From positions 1 through 41,869 of the forward strand of contig JABZFO010000012.1 of assembly GCA_014237405.1 (NCBI GenBank): a stretch of DNA of 41,869 nt, written 5' to 3'. The position numbers and the translations under genes are program-made. This document shows positions 8,896-16,053 of the stretch, piece by piece (the first letter of the stretch is position 1; each line of letters starts with the position of its first letter). Source of the DNA: Desulfosarcina sp. (lineage in GTDB: Bacteria; Desulfobacterota; Desulfobacteria; Desulfobacterales; Desulfosarcinaceae). The notes beneath the pieces were generated by a model that was not told the origin of the DNA, did no database searches, and worked only from the letters and a program-made list of their open reading frames with translations.

Positions 8896-8930
8896 CCCCG
8901 AACTCGTTTATGAGTTCGGGGTTTTTTTTT
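8896..8930 (+). terminator. Intrinsic terminator downstream of the B12 riboswitch
   Basis: A perfect 10-bp stem (CCCCGAACTC at 8896-8905 with GAGTTCGGGG at 8912-8921), a 6-base loop and nine T residues form a textbook Rho-independent terminator. It is placed to act as the expression platform of the riboswitch or to end a short riboswitch RNA. The next gene starts only 16 bases later, so it would depend on read-through unless it has its own promoter. Confidence 0.93.
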
Positions 8931-8946
8931 GAATTGACCTCGAAAA

Positions 8947-9339
8947 ATGGATCACAAAGAAAATTCTATGAAAATTTTTATTGCAGACGATGACGCCTTA
9001 CAGCGATTGACGTTGCGGATTGCTTTGAATCAGGAAAAAGACATGCGCGTCATCGGTGAAGACAGCGACGGCTTGGGTATCCTCAAAAAGGTAAGGGCCT
9101 GCATACCGGATGTGGCTCTGATTGACGTGGATATGCCAGGTCTATCAGGTATGGACGCCATTCGCACGATCAGAAGTGCTCTGCCCCAGGTGAAGCTCCT
9201 CATGCTTTCCAATTACAGTGATGACAATCTGGTTCAAGAGGCCCTGACGACCGGCGCCGACGGATATATTTTAAAAGCGGTGGAACATCTCGAACTGATA
9301 AGCATTCTCAGAGCCGTTTATCACGGATTGAAGGTTTAA
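8947..9339 (+). CDS. Receiver-only response regulator (no output domain)
   Basis: A 130-residue stand-alone CheY-like receiver with Asp14-16 acidic cluster, phosphoacceptor Asp60 in LIDVDMPGLSG and Lys in GYILK. It is closely similar to the receiver of the regulator at 7839-8492 but ends just where the linker to the HTH domain would begin (ILRAVYHGLKV). It may compete for phosphoryl groups from the same kinase, or it may be a truncated NarL-type regulator; no HTH coding is seen in the following spacer. No clear ribosome-binding site precedes ATG 8947; an in-frame ATG at 8968 is also possible. It lies directly behind the riboswitch-terminator unit. Confidence 0.85.
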   Translation: MDHKENSMKIFIADDDALQRLTLRIALNQEKDMRVIGEDSDGLGILKKVRACIPDVALIDVDMPGLSGMDAIRTIRSALPQVKLLMLSNYSDDNLVQEALTTGADGYILKAVEHLELISILRAVYHGLKV

Positions 9340-9773
9340 ATAGTTTTTTAACGTCTGCCCCCCTCCCTCTCCCCCAAAAAACCCCCTAATGAGTGATTGA
9401 ATTTCCCCCTTTTGCTGGATTGATATTTACGCTTGATTGTAATTAAATTAACTGCAGAATCATCTCAGCACGTCTCATTTTAAATAGGTTTTAACCACCC
9501 AAGTTTATTTAAGACCAAGAATGGAAGGCCGGTCCACCGCCATCAAGACGTGAAATGATACACCGAGATACAGTCCCACAGTAAAAGTCATTTTGTTGTA
9601 AGGACCGCGAAAAAATAAATTGGCCTGAGATTGCGCCGAATTTTGGTTCGCCGGTTTTATGCTGGTTGGTTGGGGCCATTGACGCAACACAAGTAGCCAG
9701 GCCAAAAGACAAGCAAGATGGAGTTATTTATTTTTCCCCGGCCCTAAACCCCAAACCATAAAGGAGAGCAAAC
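9340..9773 (+). other. Long leader region of the gldA-BMC operon
   Basis: I see no convincing gene in these 434 bases. The first part is pyrimidine-rich (runs of C around 9358-9378 and the string CCCCCTAATGAGTG near 9382), and the middle is AT-rich (9425-9455). Two short open frames occur on the minus strand around 9505-9712 but neither has a recognisable protein or start site. The operon promoter and the binding site of the NarL-type regulator most likely lie here; I cannot place them. A clear AAAGGAG sits before ATG 9774. Confidence 0.4.
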
Positions 9774-10785
9774 ATGAGTCGGCTGTTACTTGCACCCGGC
9801 CGTTATGTGTGGTTCGGCGATTCAATCCAGTCTGTCGGAAAATAATGTCGCCTGCCACCAGGAACCCTTTACCGGGGAATGTTCGGACAAGGAGATCAAT
9901 CGGCTTGTGGCGGTCGCCAAGGCCAATGGTGCCGATATCGTTATTACTGCCGGCGGCGGCAAAGTGATCGATACGGGTAAGGCGGTGGCGCATGAAATGA
10001 GCGTGCCGGTCGCCGTGGTGCCTACCATTGCCGCCACCGACGCGCCCTGTTCAGCCTTGTCGGTCGTTTATACGGATGGAGGAGTTTTCGAACGCTATCT
10101 GGTATTGCCCAGGAATCCGGACATCGTCCTGGTGGATACCGCCCTGGTGGCGCAATCACCGGTTCACTACCTGGTCTCCGGTATGGGCGATGCCCTGGCA
10201 ACATACTGGGAGGCTGATACCTGTGCCAAGAGTTGCAAACCCAATGCGCTCACCGGCGGCTCTCCCCCCACCCTGGCTGCCGTCACTCTGGCGCAGCTTT
10301 GCTATGACACGTTGATGGAGCACGGTCTGCTGGCCAAACTGGCCGTGGAGCGTAAAGTGGTCACGCCATCGGTGGAGGCCATCGTCGAAGCCAATACCCT
10401 GCTCAGTGGTTTGGGGTTTGAAAGCGGCGGGCTGGCTGCATCACACTCCGTGCACAATGGCTTCACGGTTCTAGAAGCATCCCACGGAAAACTGCACGGG
10501 CAGAAAGTGGCCTTTGGCACCCTCACGCAATTGGTTCTGGAAGGCCGTCCGAGTGAAGATATCTACGACGTGCTTGATTTTTGCCTCAGCGTCGGTTTGC
10601 CGGTCTGCCTGGAGGATTGCGGTATCGTCAATCCAACGCGGGAAGACATCCGCAAAGTGGCCGAGGCCACCGCTGTCGAGGGGGAAACCATCCATGCCAC
10701 CTGGTTTCCGGTGACCGCCGAGATGGTCGAATCGGCCATATGGGCTGCGGATGCCATCGGAAAACAGAAAAAGAACCAATCGTGA
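9774..10785 (+). pseudogene. gldA: Glycerol dehydrogenase (GldA), internal deletion and frameshift near the N-terminus
   Basis: Zn-dependent oxidation of glycerol to dihydroxyacetone with NAD. The ATG at 9774 follows AAAGGAG and encodes MSRLLLAPGRYVWFGDSIQS, the proper GldA start, but the frame stops 23 codons in. GldA resumes in another frame at about 9828 (SLSENNVACHQEP) and continues to 10785 with AGGGKVIDTGKA (NAD-binding), PTIAATDAPCSALSV, metal-ligand motifs GMGDALATYWEA, ASHSVHNGF and LHGQKVAFG. About 28 residues of the first Rossmann strand-helix are missing. A TTG at 9790 could start the long frame but lacks the N-terminal fold. It is the first gene of the BMC operon and would feed DhaKLM. 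Confidence 0.85.
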
Positions 10786-10885
10786 TTATTCTTTTTTTCA
10801 AACAGAGAATCGGGTCAGGGCTTTTGGGCTCTGTCGCAGTTAACAGGGTGTGACCAAAGCATCATAAAAAGAAGGGGGGAGAATA

Positions 10886-11851
10886 ATGGAAGCGTGGAGT
10901 CTTAATACGTTATTAATCTGTTTTGGTGGCGGCATCGTTGGGACGGCACTGGGCGGCTTGTTTGCATTCATTATCTGCGGGCTGATCGTTTTGTTGGGGT
11001 GTGTGGTAGTTTTAACCGGCGGGTCTGATGTTCTCCTGTTGCAGTACGGTCTGGGGGCAGTTTTTGGACCGCATGTCGGGGGCTTTACGGCTGGAGTGAT
11101 CGGCGGCACCTATGCAGCCGGCGTTAAAAAAAACCACCCTTCTGAAGCTGCCAAGGACATTCTTTCACCGTTGATCGATACGAGCTGGGATGTACTGCTG
11201 GTGGGCGGATTGGGTTCCGTGGTCTGTCATATCATCCTGCAGGGATTGGTTAAGATTCCGGTTATCAACATGTCTGATTGTATTGCCTTGACCGTGGTGA
11301 TCGGCTGTATGGGATCACGTTTGCTTTTTCTGCAGGAGGCGCCCTGGGGCAACTCAGAATCCATCAAGAAGATCGGCTGGCTGAAAACGGACAACTACAG
11401 CATTTCATGGTTGGGCTGGATGTCTCCTCCCGATAGATTGATTGTCTTCAGTTTCGGCGTCGGGCTTTTTTCAGCGTCGCTGGCCCACAGCACCAAAGGC
11501 GTTCTCGATCCTCTGGCCGCGGCCGGAACCATTTCCGCAGCAGGCGCGTTCGTAGTGCCATTGATTATGAGCTGGTCAATCGCGGCCATCACCCTGATCG
11601 CCGTCAACCTGGGGACCGGCGCCATTCAAAAATTTCCGGCCTGGCATTGCCAGTCAATCCTGGCGGCGTTGGCCTATCTTCACTTCGGATCGATCCTGCT
11701 GGGGGCCATTGTTGGAGTGCTAGCCGCGCTGCTCCAGGAGCTAATGGCGCGGATGTTTTATAATCACGGTAGCAACCATGTGGACCCGCCGGCATGTGCG
11801 ATTACCACGGGTACTTTGATTTTGAATATCATCAACAAGTTGGGTGGTTGA
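10886..11851 (+). CDS. Polytopic inner-membrane protein of unknown function
   Basis: A 321-residue, Gly-rich protein with about eight hydrophobic segments, starting at an ATG preceded by AAGGGGGGAG. I do not recognise the family; it does not look like the PduF glycerol/diol channel (no NPA motifs) or EutH. Visible features include Gly-rich early helices (GGGIVGTALGGLFAF), a loop with conserved-looking NHGSNHVDPPACAI near the C-terminus, and HSTKGVLDPLAAAG in the middle. Its place between gldA and pduA suggests substrate uptake or product export for the microcompartment pathway, which is inference only. Confidence 0.75.
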   Translation: MEAWSLNTLLICFGGGIVGTALGGLFAFIICGLIVLLGCVVVLTGGSDVLLLQYGLGAVFGPHVGGFTAGVIGGTYAAGVKKNHPSEAAKDILSPLIDTSWDVLLVGGLGSVVCHIILQGLVKIPVINMSDCIALTVVIGCMGSRLLFLQEAPWGNSESIKKIGWLKTDNYSISWLGWMSPPDRLIVFSFGVGLFSASLAHSTKGVLDPLAAAGTISAAGAFVVPLIMSWSIAAITLIAVNLGTGAIQKFPAWHCQSILAALAYLHFGSILLGAIVGVLAALLQELMARMFYNHGSNHVDPPACAITTGTLILNIINKLGG

Positions 11852-11918
11852 ATCGGGTTGCGGAGGCTGGCTGAAAATAATAATTTTATCACAACCATAA
11901 CACAAGGAGAATTTTCAA

Positions 11919-12203
11919 ATGAACAAAGAAGCATTGGGACTGATCGAAACAAGAGGCCTGGTCGCCAATATTGAAGCATCGGATGCGATGGTGAAGGCGG
12001 CCAACGTGGTATTGATCGGGCAAAAGCAAATTGGCGCCGGCCTGGTAACCACCATGGTCCGCGGTGATGTGGGAGCCGTGAAAGCCGCCACTGATGCCGG
12101 TGCGGCCGCGGGGTCGAAGGTGGGTGAGGTCGTGTCGGTCCACGTCATCCCCAGACCGCACCAGGATGTGGAAATGATTCTACCAAAGGCCCCAGGCGAA
12201 TAG
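11919..12203 (+). CDS. pduA: BMC-H shell protein, PduA/PduJ type
   Basis: Hexamer-forming shell protein that tiles the facets and forms the small metabolite pore. The 94-residue sequence is a plain single BMC domain: ALGLIETRG strand, helix [23 protein letters not shown], and VHVIPRPH at the end. The pore loop is Ile-Gly-Ala-Gly (residues 38-41), so Ala40 replaces the Ser40 of Salmonella PduA; this slightly changes pore polarity. It follows a good ribosome-binding site (AAGGAG) and precedes pduB by 58 bases. PduA and PduJ cannot be told apart by sequence alone. Confidence 0.93.
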   Translation: MNKEALGLIETRGLVANIEASDAMVKAANVVLIGQKQIGAGLVTTMVRGDVGAVKAATDAGAAAGSKVGEVVSVHVIPRPHQDVEMILPKAPGE

Positions 12204-12261
12204 AGTCGGACAATGACTCTCTATCAGCAGCATAATCGGACACAACAGGAGGAAATATCCG

Positions 12262-13071
12262 ATGGAAGAACAATTAATGGAAAAAGTAATGCAGGAAGTG
12301 ATGAAGCGTGTGGGTTCCGGCTCTGCAACCGAGGAGAATTCACCCGCTGCAAACAACAATAGCAGTGGGGTCTCTGCCGATCTGGCCCAAGTGACGGAAT
12401 TCATTGGCGTCAGTATGGGAGACACCCAGGGAATCGTGATTGCCAACCTGGATCCTGCCATTCATAAACTGATGGGATTTGATGAGCGGTTCCGCTCCAT
12501 TGGCGTGATTGGCGGCCGAACGGGAGCGGGTCCCCAGCTAATGGCGGCCGATGATGCCATTAAGGCCACCAATACTGAAATTATCAAGGTTGAAATGCCC
12601 CGGGATACCAAAGGCGGCGCCGGCCACGGCAATCTGATAATCTTCGGCGCCGAGGATGTTTCCGATGCCCAGCGGGCCGTGGAAGTCACCCTGGAAATGC
12701 TGCCCAAATACTTCGGCGATGTATATGCCAATGATCAGGGGTACACCGAAAATCAATACTCCGCCCGGGCCAGCAAATGCCTGAACTATGCATTGAAGAC
12801 TCCGGAGGGTAAAGCTTTCGGCTTGATTCTAGGTGCGCCGGCCGTCGTTGGAATGCTGATGATCGACACCGCCGTCAAGGCAGCAGATGTGGAAGTTGTA
12901 GGGTATGCTTCCCCCGCCCATGGAACGTCTCTGACCAACGAGGTGTTTATCTGGGTCACCGGTGATTCGGGCGCTGTGCGCCAGGCCGTGATCGCCGGCA
13001 GAGAAGTCGGCAATAAACTGTTGAGTGCGTGGGGAGAGGAACCCAAATCTCTGACGACACCGTACATATAG
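12262..13071 (+). CDS. pduB: BMC-T shell protein PduB
   Basis: Tandem-BMC trimer that makes facets and, through its N-terminus, ties the shell to the enzyme core. The 269-residue protein begins with an amphipathic helix MEEQLMEKVMQEVMKRV, then a Ser/Asn-rich linker (about 18-45), then two BMC domains (FIGVSMGDTQGIVIANLD start the first; AFGLILGAPAVVGMLMID starts the second). The length and the N-terminal extension match full-length PduB. The spacing GGCGG-type ribosome-binding site AGGAGG is at 12248-12253. It lies 12 bases upstream of pduC. Confidence 0.93.
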   Translation: MEEQLMEKVMQEVMKRVGSGSATEENSPAANNNSSGVSADLAQVTEFIGVSMGDTQGIVIANLDPAIHKLMGFDERFRSIGVIGGRTGAGPQLMAADDAIKATNTEIIKVEMPRDTKGGAGHGNLIIFGAEDVSDAQRAVEVTLEMLPKYFGDVYANDQGYTENQYSARASKCLNYALKTPEGKAFGLILGAPAVVGMLMIDTAVKAADVEVVGYASPAHGTSLTNEVFIWVTGDSGAVRQAVIAGREVGNKLLSAWGEEPKSLTTPYI

Positions 13072-13083
13072 GGGAGACAGCAA

Positions 13084-14751
13084 ATGGCTAAAAGACAGAA
13101 GCGTTTCGAAGTGTTGGCCGAACGAGCCGTCAACGAAGACGGCTTTATTAAGGAGTGGATCGATGTGGGCCTGGTGGCCATGGACAGCCCCAATGATCCA
13201 AGTGCGAGTATCAAAATTGAAAACGGCAAAGTAGCGGAAATGGACGGCAAACGCCGGGAAGATTTTGACATGATCGACACCTGGATTGCCGATCACACGA
13301 TTGACACTGCGGTGGCTGAAGAGGCCATGGCCTTGGACTCATTGAAAATTGCCCGCATGCTGGTGGATATCAACGTGCCGCGGGCTGAAATCGTGCGGCT
13401 CTCCGTCGGCATGACGCCGGCCAAATATGTCGACGTCTTGAAAAAGATGAACGTGGTGGAGCTGATGATGGCCATGCAGAAACTGCGGCCACGGCGAACC
13501 CCTTCCAACCAGGCCCACGTGACCAATGTCAAGGACACCCCGGCGCTTCTGGCGGCCGATGCGGCTGAGGGAGCCTATCGCGGGTTCAGCGAGATCGAGA
13601 CCACCGTGGGCGTGGTTCGATATGCGCCTATGAATGCCCTTTCCCTGCTGGTGGGCGGGCAAGTCGGCCGACCCGGAGTTCTGGCGCAGTGTGCGGTGGA
13701 AGAAGCCCTGGAACTCACCATGGGCATGCGCGGGCTTACCCATTATGCCGAGACCGTTTCGGTATACGGAACCGAACAGGTTTTCGTGGACGGTGACGAC
13801 ACGCCCTGGTCCAAGGCTTTTCTGGCATCCGCCTATGCATCGCGGGGTTTAAAAATGCGATTTACATCCGGCACCGGCTCCGAGGTGCAAATGGGCTATG
13901 CCGAAGGCAAATCCATGCTGTATCTGGAAATCCGTTGCGTGATGATCACCAAAGGCGCCGGCGTGCAGGGCCTGCAGAATGGATCCATCAGCGTGGTGGG
14001 GGTTCCGGGGGCCGTCCCGTCCGGGGTGCGGGCCATGCTTGCTGAAAATGTGGCCACGGTGCTCAATGACATGGAAGTGGCCTCGGGCAATGACCAGACC
14101 TTTACCCATTCGCCTATCCGCAACACCGCCCGCATGCTGATGCAGTTTCTCCCCGGCACGGACTTTATTTTCTCGGGCTACAGCGCCGTTCCCAACTATG
14201 ACAACATGTTTGCCGGGTCCACCCATGATGTGGACGACTATGACGACATGCTCGTTTTGCAGCGCGATCTTCAGGTGGACATGTCCTTACGGCCGGTCAG
14301 AGAGGATGACGTCATTGCGGTCCGCAACAAGGCTGCTAGGGCCCTGCAGGCGGTATTTAATGAACTGAGATTGCCGCCCATTACGGATGAGGAAGTCGAT
14401 GCCGCCACTTACGCCCACGGCACCAAGGACATGGGTGACCGTAACATAGCAGAAGATCTGCGGGCCATTGATGAATTCATGCAACGCGGTACCACCGGAC
14501 TCGATGTTGTTCGCGCCCTGGCCAAACATGGCTTCAACGATGTGGCCGAGAGTGTTCTCAATATGTTGAAGGGCAAGGTGAGCGGAGATTATCTTCATAC
14601 TTCGGCCATCTTCGATGAGAACTTCAATGTGGTGGCGGCCATCAATGATCTCAATGATTATGAGGGGCCGGGTACCGGATACCGTTTGGAAGGCGAGCGG
14701 TGGGAACTTTTAAAGGATATACGTGCCGCGATCGATCCTGAAGATGTATAG
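13084..14751 (+). CDS. pduC: B12-dependent diol/glycerol dehydratase, large subunit
   Basis: Catalytic subunit of the adenosylcobalamin-dependent dehydratase that converts 1,2-propanediol to propanal or glycerol to 3-hydroxypropionaldehyde inside the microcompartment. The 555-residue length equals that of PduC/DhaB1, and the sequence is recognisable throughout (MAKRQKRFEVLAERAVNEDG start, SGTGSEVQMGYAEGKSMLYLE, QNGSISVVGVPGAVPSGVRA, NYDNMFAGSTHDVDDYDD). Diol and glycerol dehydratases overlap in sequence; the neighbouring dha and glp genes make glycerol the likelier substrate here (inference). Followed 25 bases later by pduD. Confidence 0.95.
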   Translation: MAKRQKRFEVLAERAVNEDGFIKEWIDVGLVAMDSPNDPSASIKIENGKVAEMDGKRREDFDMIDTWIADHTIDTAVAEEAMALDSLKIARMLVDINVPRAEIVRLSVGMTPAKYVDVLKKMNVVELMMAMQKLRPRRTPSNQAHVTNVKDTPALLAADAAEGAYRGFSEIETTVGVVRYAPMNALSLLVGGQVGRPGVLAQCAVEEALELTMGMRGLTHYAETVSVYGTEQVFVDGDDTPWSKAFLASAYASRGLKMRFTSGTGSEVQMGYAEGKSMLYLEIRCVMITKGAGVQGLQNGSISVVGVPGAVPSGVRAMLAENVATVLNDMEVASGNDQTFTHSPIRNTARMLMQFLPGTDFIFSGYSAVPNYDNMFAGSTHDVDDYDDMLVLQRDLQVDMSLRPVREDDVIAVRNKAARALQAVFNELRLPPITDEEVDAATYAHGTKDMGDRNIAEDLRAIDEFMQRGTTGLDVVRALAKHGFNDVAESVLNMLKGKVSGDYLHTSAIFDENFNVVAAINDLNDYEGPGTGYRLEGERWELLKDIRAAIDPEDV

Positions 14752-14776
14752 GACTACCTAAAGGAGGACGTCTGCA

Positions 14777-15421
14777 ATGAATATTTCTGAAGACATGGTG
14801 AAAGAGATCATCCTCGAGGTTTTTCAGCAGATGCAGGGGGCGGATGCGCCGGCTGCCAATCAGGTGGCTCAAGCTGCCCCCCTGCAGTTCCGCGAAATCG
14901 GAGAGGCAAAACCCGGGACCGATAGAAATGAAGTGGTCATCGGCCTCCCACCGGCCTTTGGAACGGCCATGACCCAGACCATCATCCACATCCCGCATCG
15001 GGATGTGCTCAAAGAAGTGATGGCGGGAATTGAAGAAGAGGGGTTGAAGGCTCGCCTGGTACGGGTCAATAGAACCGCGGACGTGGGTTTCATTGCCCAC
15101 GAAGCCGCCAAATTGAGCGGGTCGGGCATCGGTATCGGCACCATTTCGCGGGGAACCACAGTGATTCACCAGCGGGATTTACAGCCGCTGCAGAATCTGG
15201 AGCTGTTTTCGCAGTCACCCCTGGTGGAGCGGGAAACTTTCCGCGCCATCGGTCGCAATGCCGCCCAATATGCCAAAGGAGAGCATCCCAACCCCGTACC
15301 GGTGCGCAATGATCCCATGGCCCGGCCCAAATATCAGGGGCTGGCGGCGTTGCTGCACAACAAGGAGACGCAGTACGTAAAGCCGGATATGGCCAGCACG
15401 GAAATGACGGTTCAGCTATAG
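14777..15421 (+). CDS. pduD: B12-dependent diol/glycerol dehydratase, medium subunit
   Basis: Beta subunit that binds adenosylcobalamin together with PduC. The N-terminus MNISEDMVKEIILEVFQQM is an amphipathic helix of the encapsulation-peptide type, followed by an Ala-rich linker, as in PduD enzymes that target the complex into the shell. The body contains EVVIGLPPAFGTAMTQTI, RTADVGFIAHEAAKLSGSGI and the C-terminal VPVRNDPMARPKYQGLAALL. The 214-residue length is normal for the targeted version. A clear AAAGGAGG lies before the start. Confidence 0.95.
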   Translation: MNISEDMVKEIILEVFQQMQGADAPAANQVAQAAPLQFREIGEAKPGTDRNEVVIGLPPAFGTAMTQTIIHIPHRDVLKEVMAGIEEEGLKARLVRVNRTADVGFIAHEAAKLSGSGIGIGTISRGTTVIHQRDLQPLQNLELFSQSPLVERETFRAIGRNAAQYAKGEHPNPVPVRNDPMARPKYQGLAALLHNKETQYVKPDMASTEMTVQL

Positions 15422-15506
15422 ACTGGCCCATCGCGTCTGAAAAAAAATTTACAAACCCATTCAAAATAAGATTTCTGGTGAAATCTTATTCCAGGAGGTG
15501 GAGCAC

Positions 15507-16037
15507 ATGGCTCAGTCAAAAGAGATGAACATTTCTCCCGATGTGATTGCCGAGGCCGTAAAACGGGCGATGGCCGCGTTGGGTCAAGAATCCGCAAAGG
15601 GAGTTGCTGCCAATAACCTCAATGGCACGCTGGATGCCCAGCGGGATTATCCCCTCGCTGAAAAACGGCCGGATCTGGTGAAATCAGCCAGCGGATTGGC
15701 CCTTAAGGATATCACGTTGGACAAAGCAGTATCCGGTGAAATCGGCTTTGATGATGTCAAAATCCGACCGGAAACCCTGGAGTATCAGGCCCAAATCGCT
15801 GAAAGCATTCATCGGCCGAAAATCGCCGCCAACCTGCGCCGGGCTGCGGAAATGACCCAGATTCCCGATGAGCGACTTCTGGAAATGTACGGCATGTTGC
15901 GGCCCTACCGTTGCACCAAACAGGAATTGCTCGATCTGGCCAACGATCTGGAGACAAAGTACCAGGCCAGGATTTGCGCGGGTTTTGTTCGCGAAGCTTG
16001 TGATGTTTACGAAAAGCGGAATCGTCTGAAACGCTGA
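15507..16037 (+). CDS. pduE: B12-dependent diol/glycerol dehydratase, small subunit
   Basis: Gamma subunit of the dehydratase. AGGAGG at 15493-15498 sits 8 bases before ATG 15507, so that start is chosen over the GTG at 15498. The first 25 residues (MNISPDVIAEAVKRAMAALG) form an amphipathic helix resembling the encapsulation peptides of PduD and PduP. The conserved core includes YPLAEKRPDLVKSASG, LEYQAQIAESIHRPKIAANL and LLEMYGMLRPYRCTKQELL. The 176-residue length is normal. pduG starts 16 bases after the stop. Confidence 0.94.
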   Translation: MAQSKEMNISPDVIAEAVKRAMAALGQESAKGVAANNLNGTLDAQRDYPLAEKRPDLVKSASGLALKDITLDKAVSGEIGFDDVKIRPETLEYQAQIAESIHRPKIAANLRRAAEMTQIPDERLLEMYGMLRPYRCTKQELLDLANDLETKYQARICAGFVREACDVYEKRNRLKR

Positions 16038-16053
16038 TTGGGGTGGCCCAAAC

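Noticed and set aside
8636..8930. Interpretation as an EutX/Rli55-type RNA that sequesters an ANTAR regulator
   Set aside because: Neither response regulator has an ANTAR domain; the full-length one has a LuxR-type HTH, so RNA sequestration of the regulator is not supported.
9505..9712. Two overlapping 66-67-residue minus-strand open frames in the gldA leader
   Set aside because: No ribosome-binding site, no recognisable domain; most likely chance frames in the regulatory leader, though the region could be a dispersed repeat.
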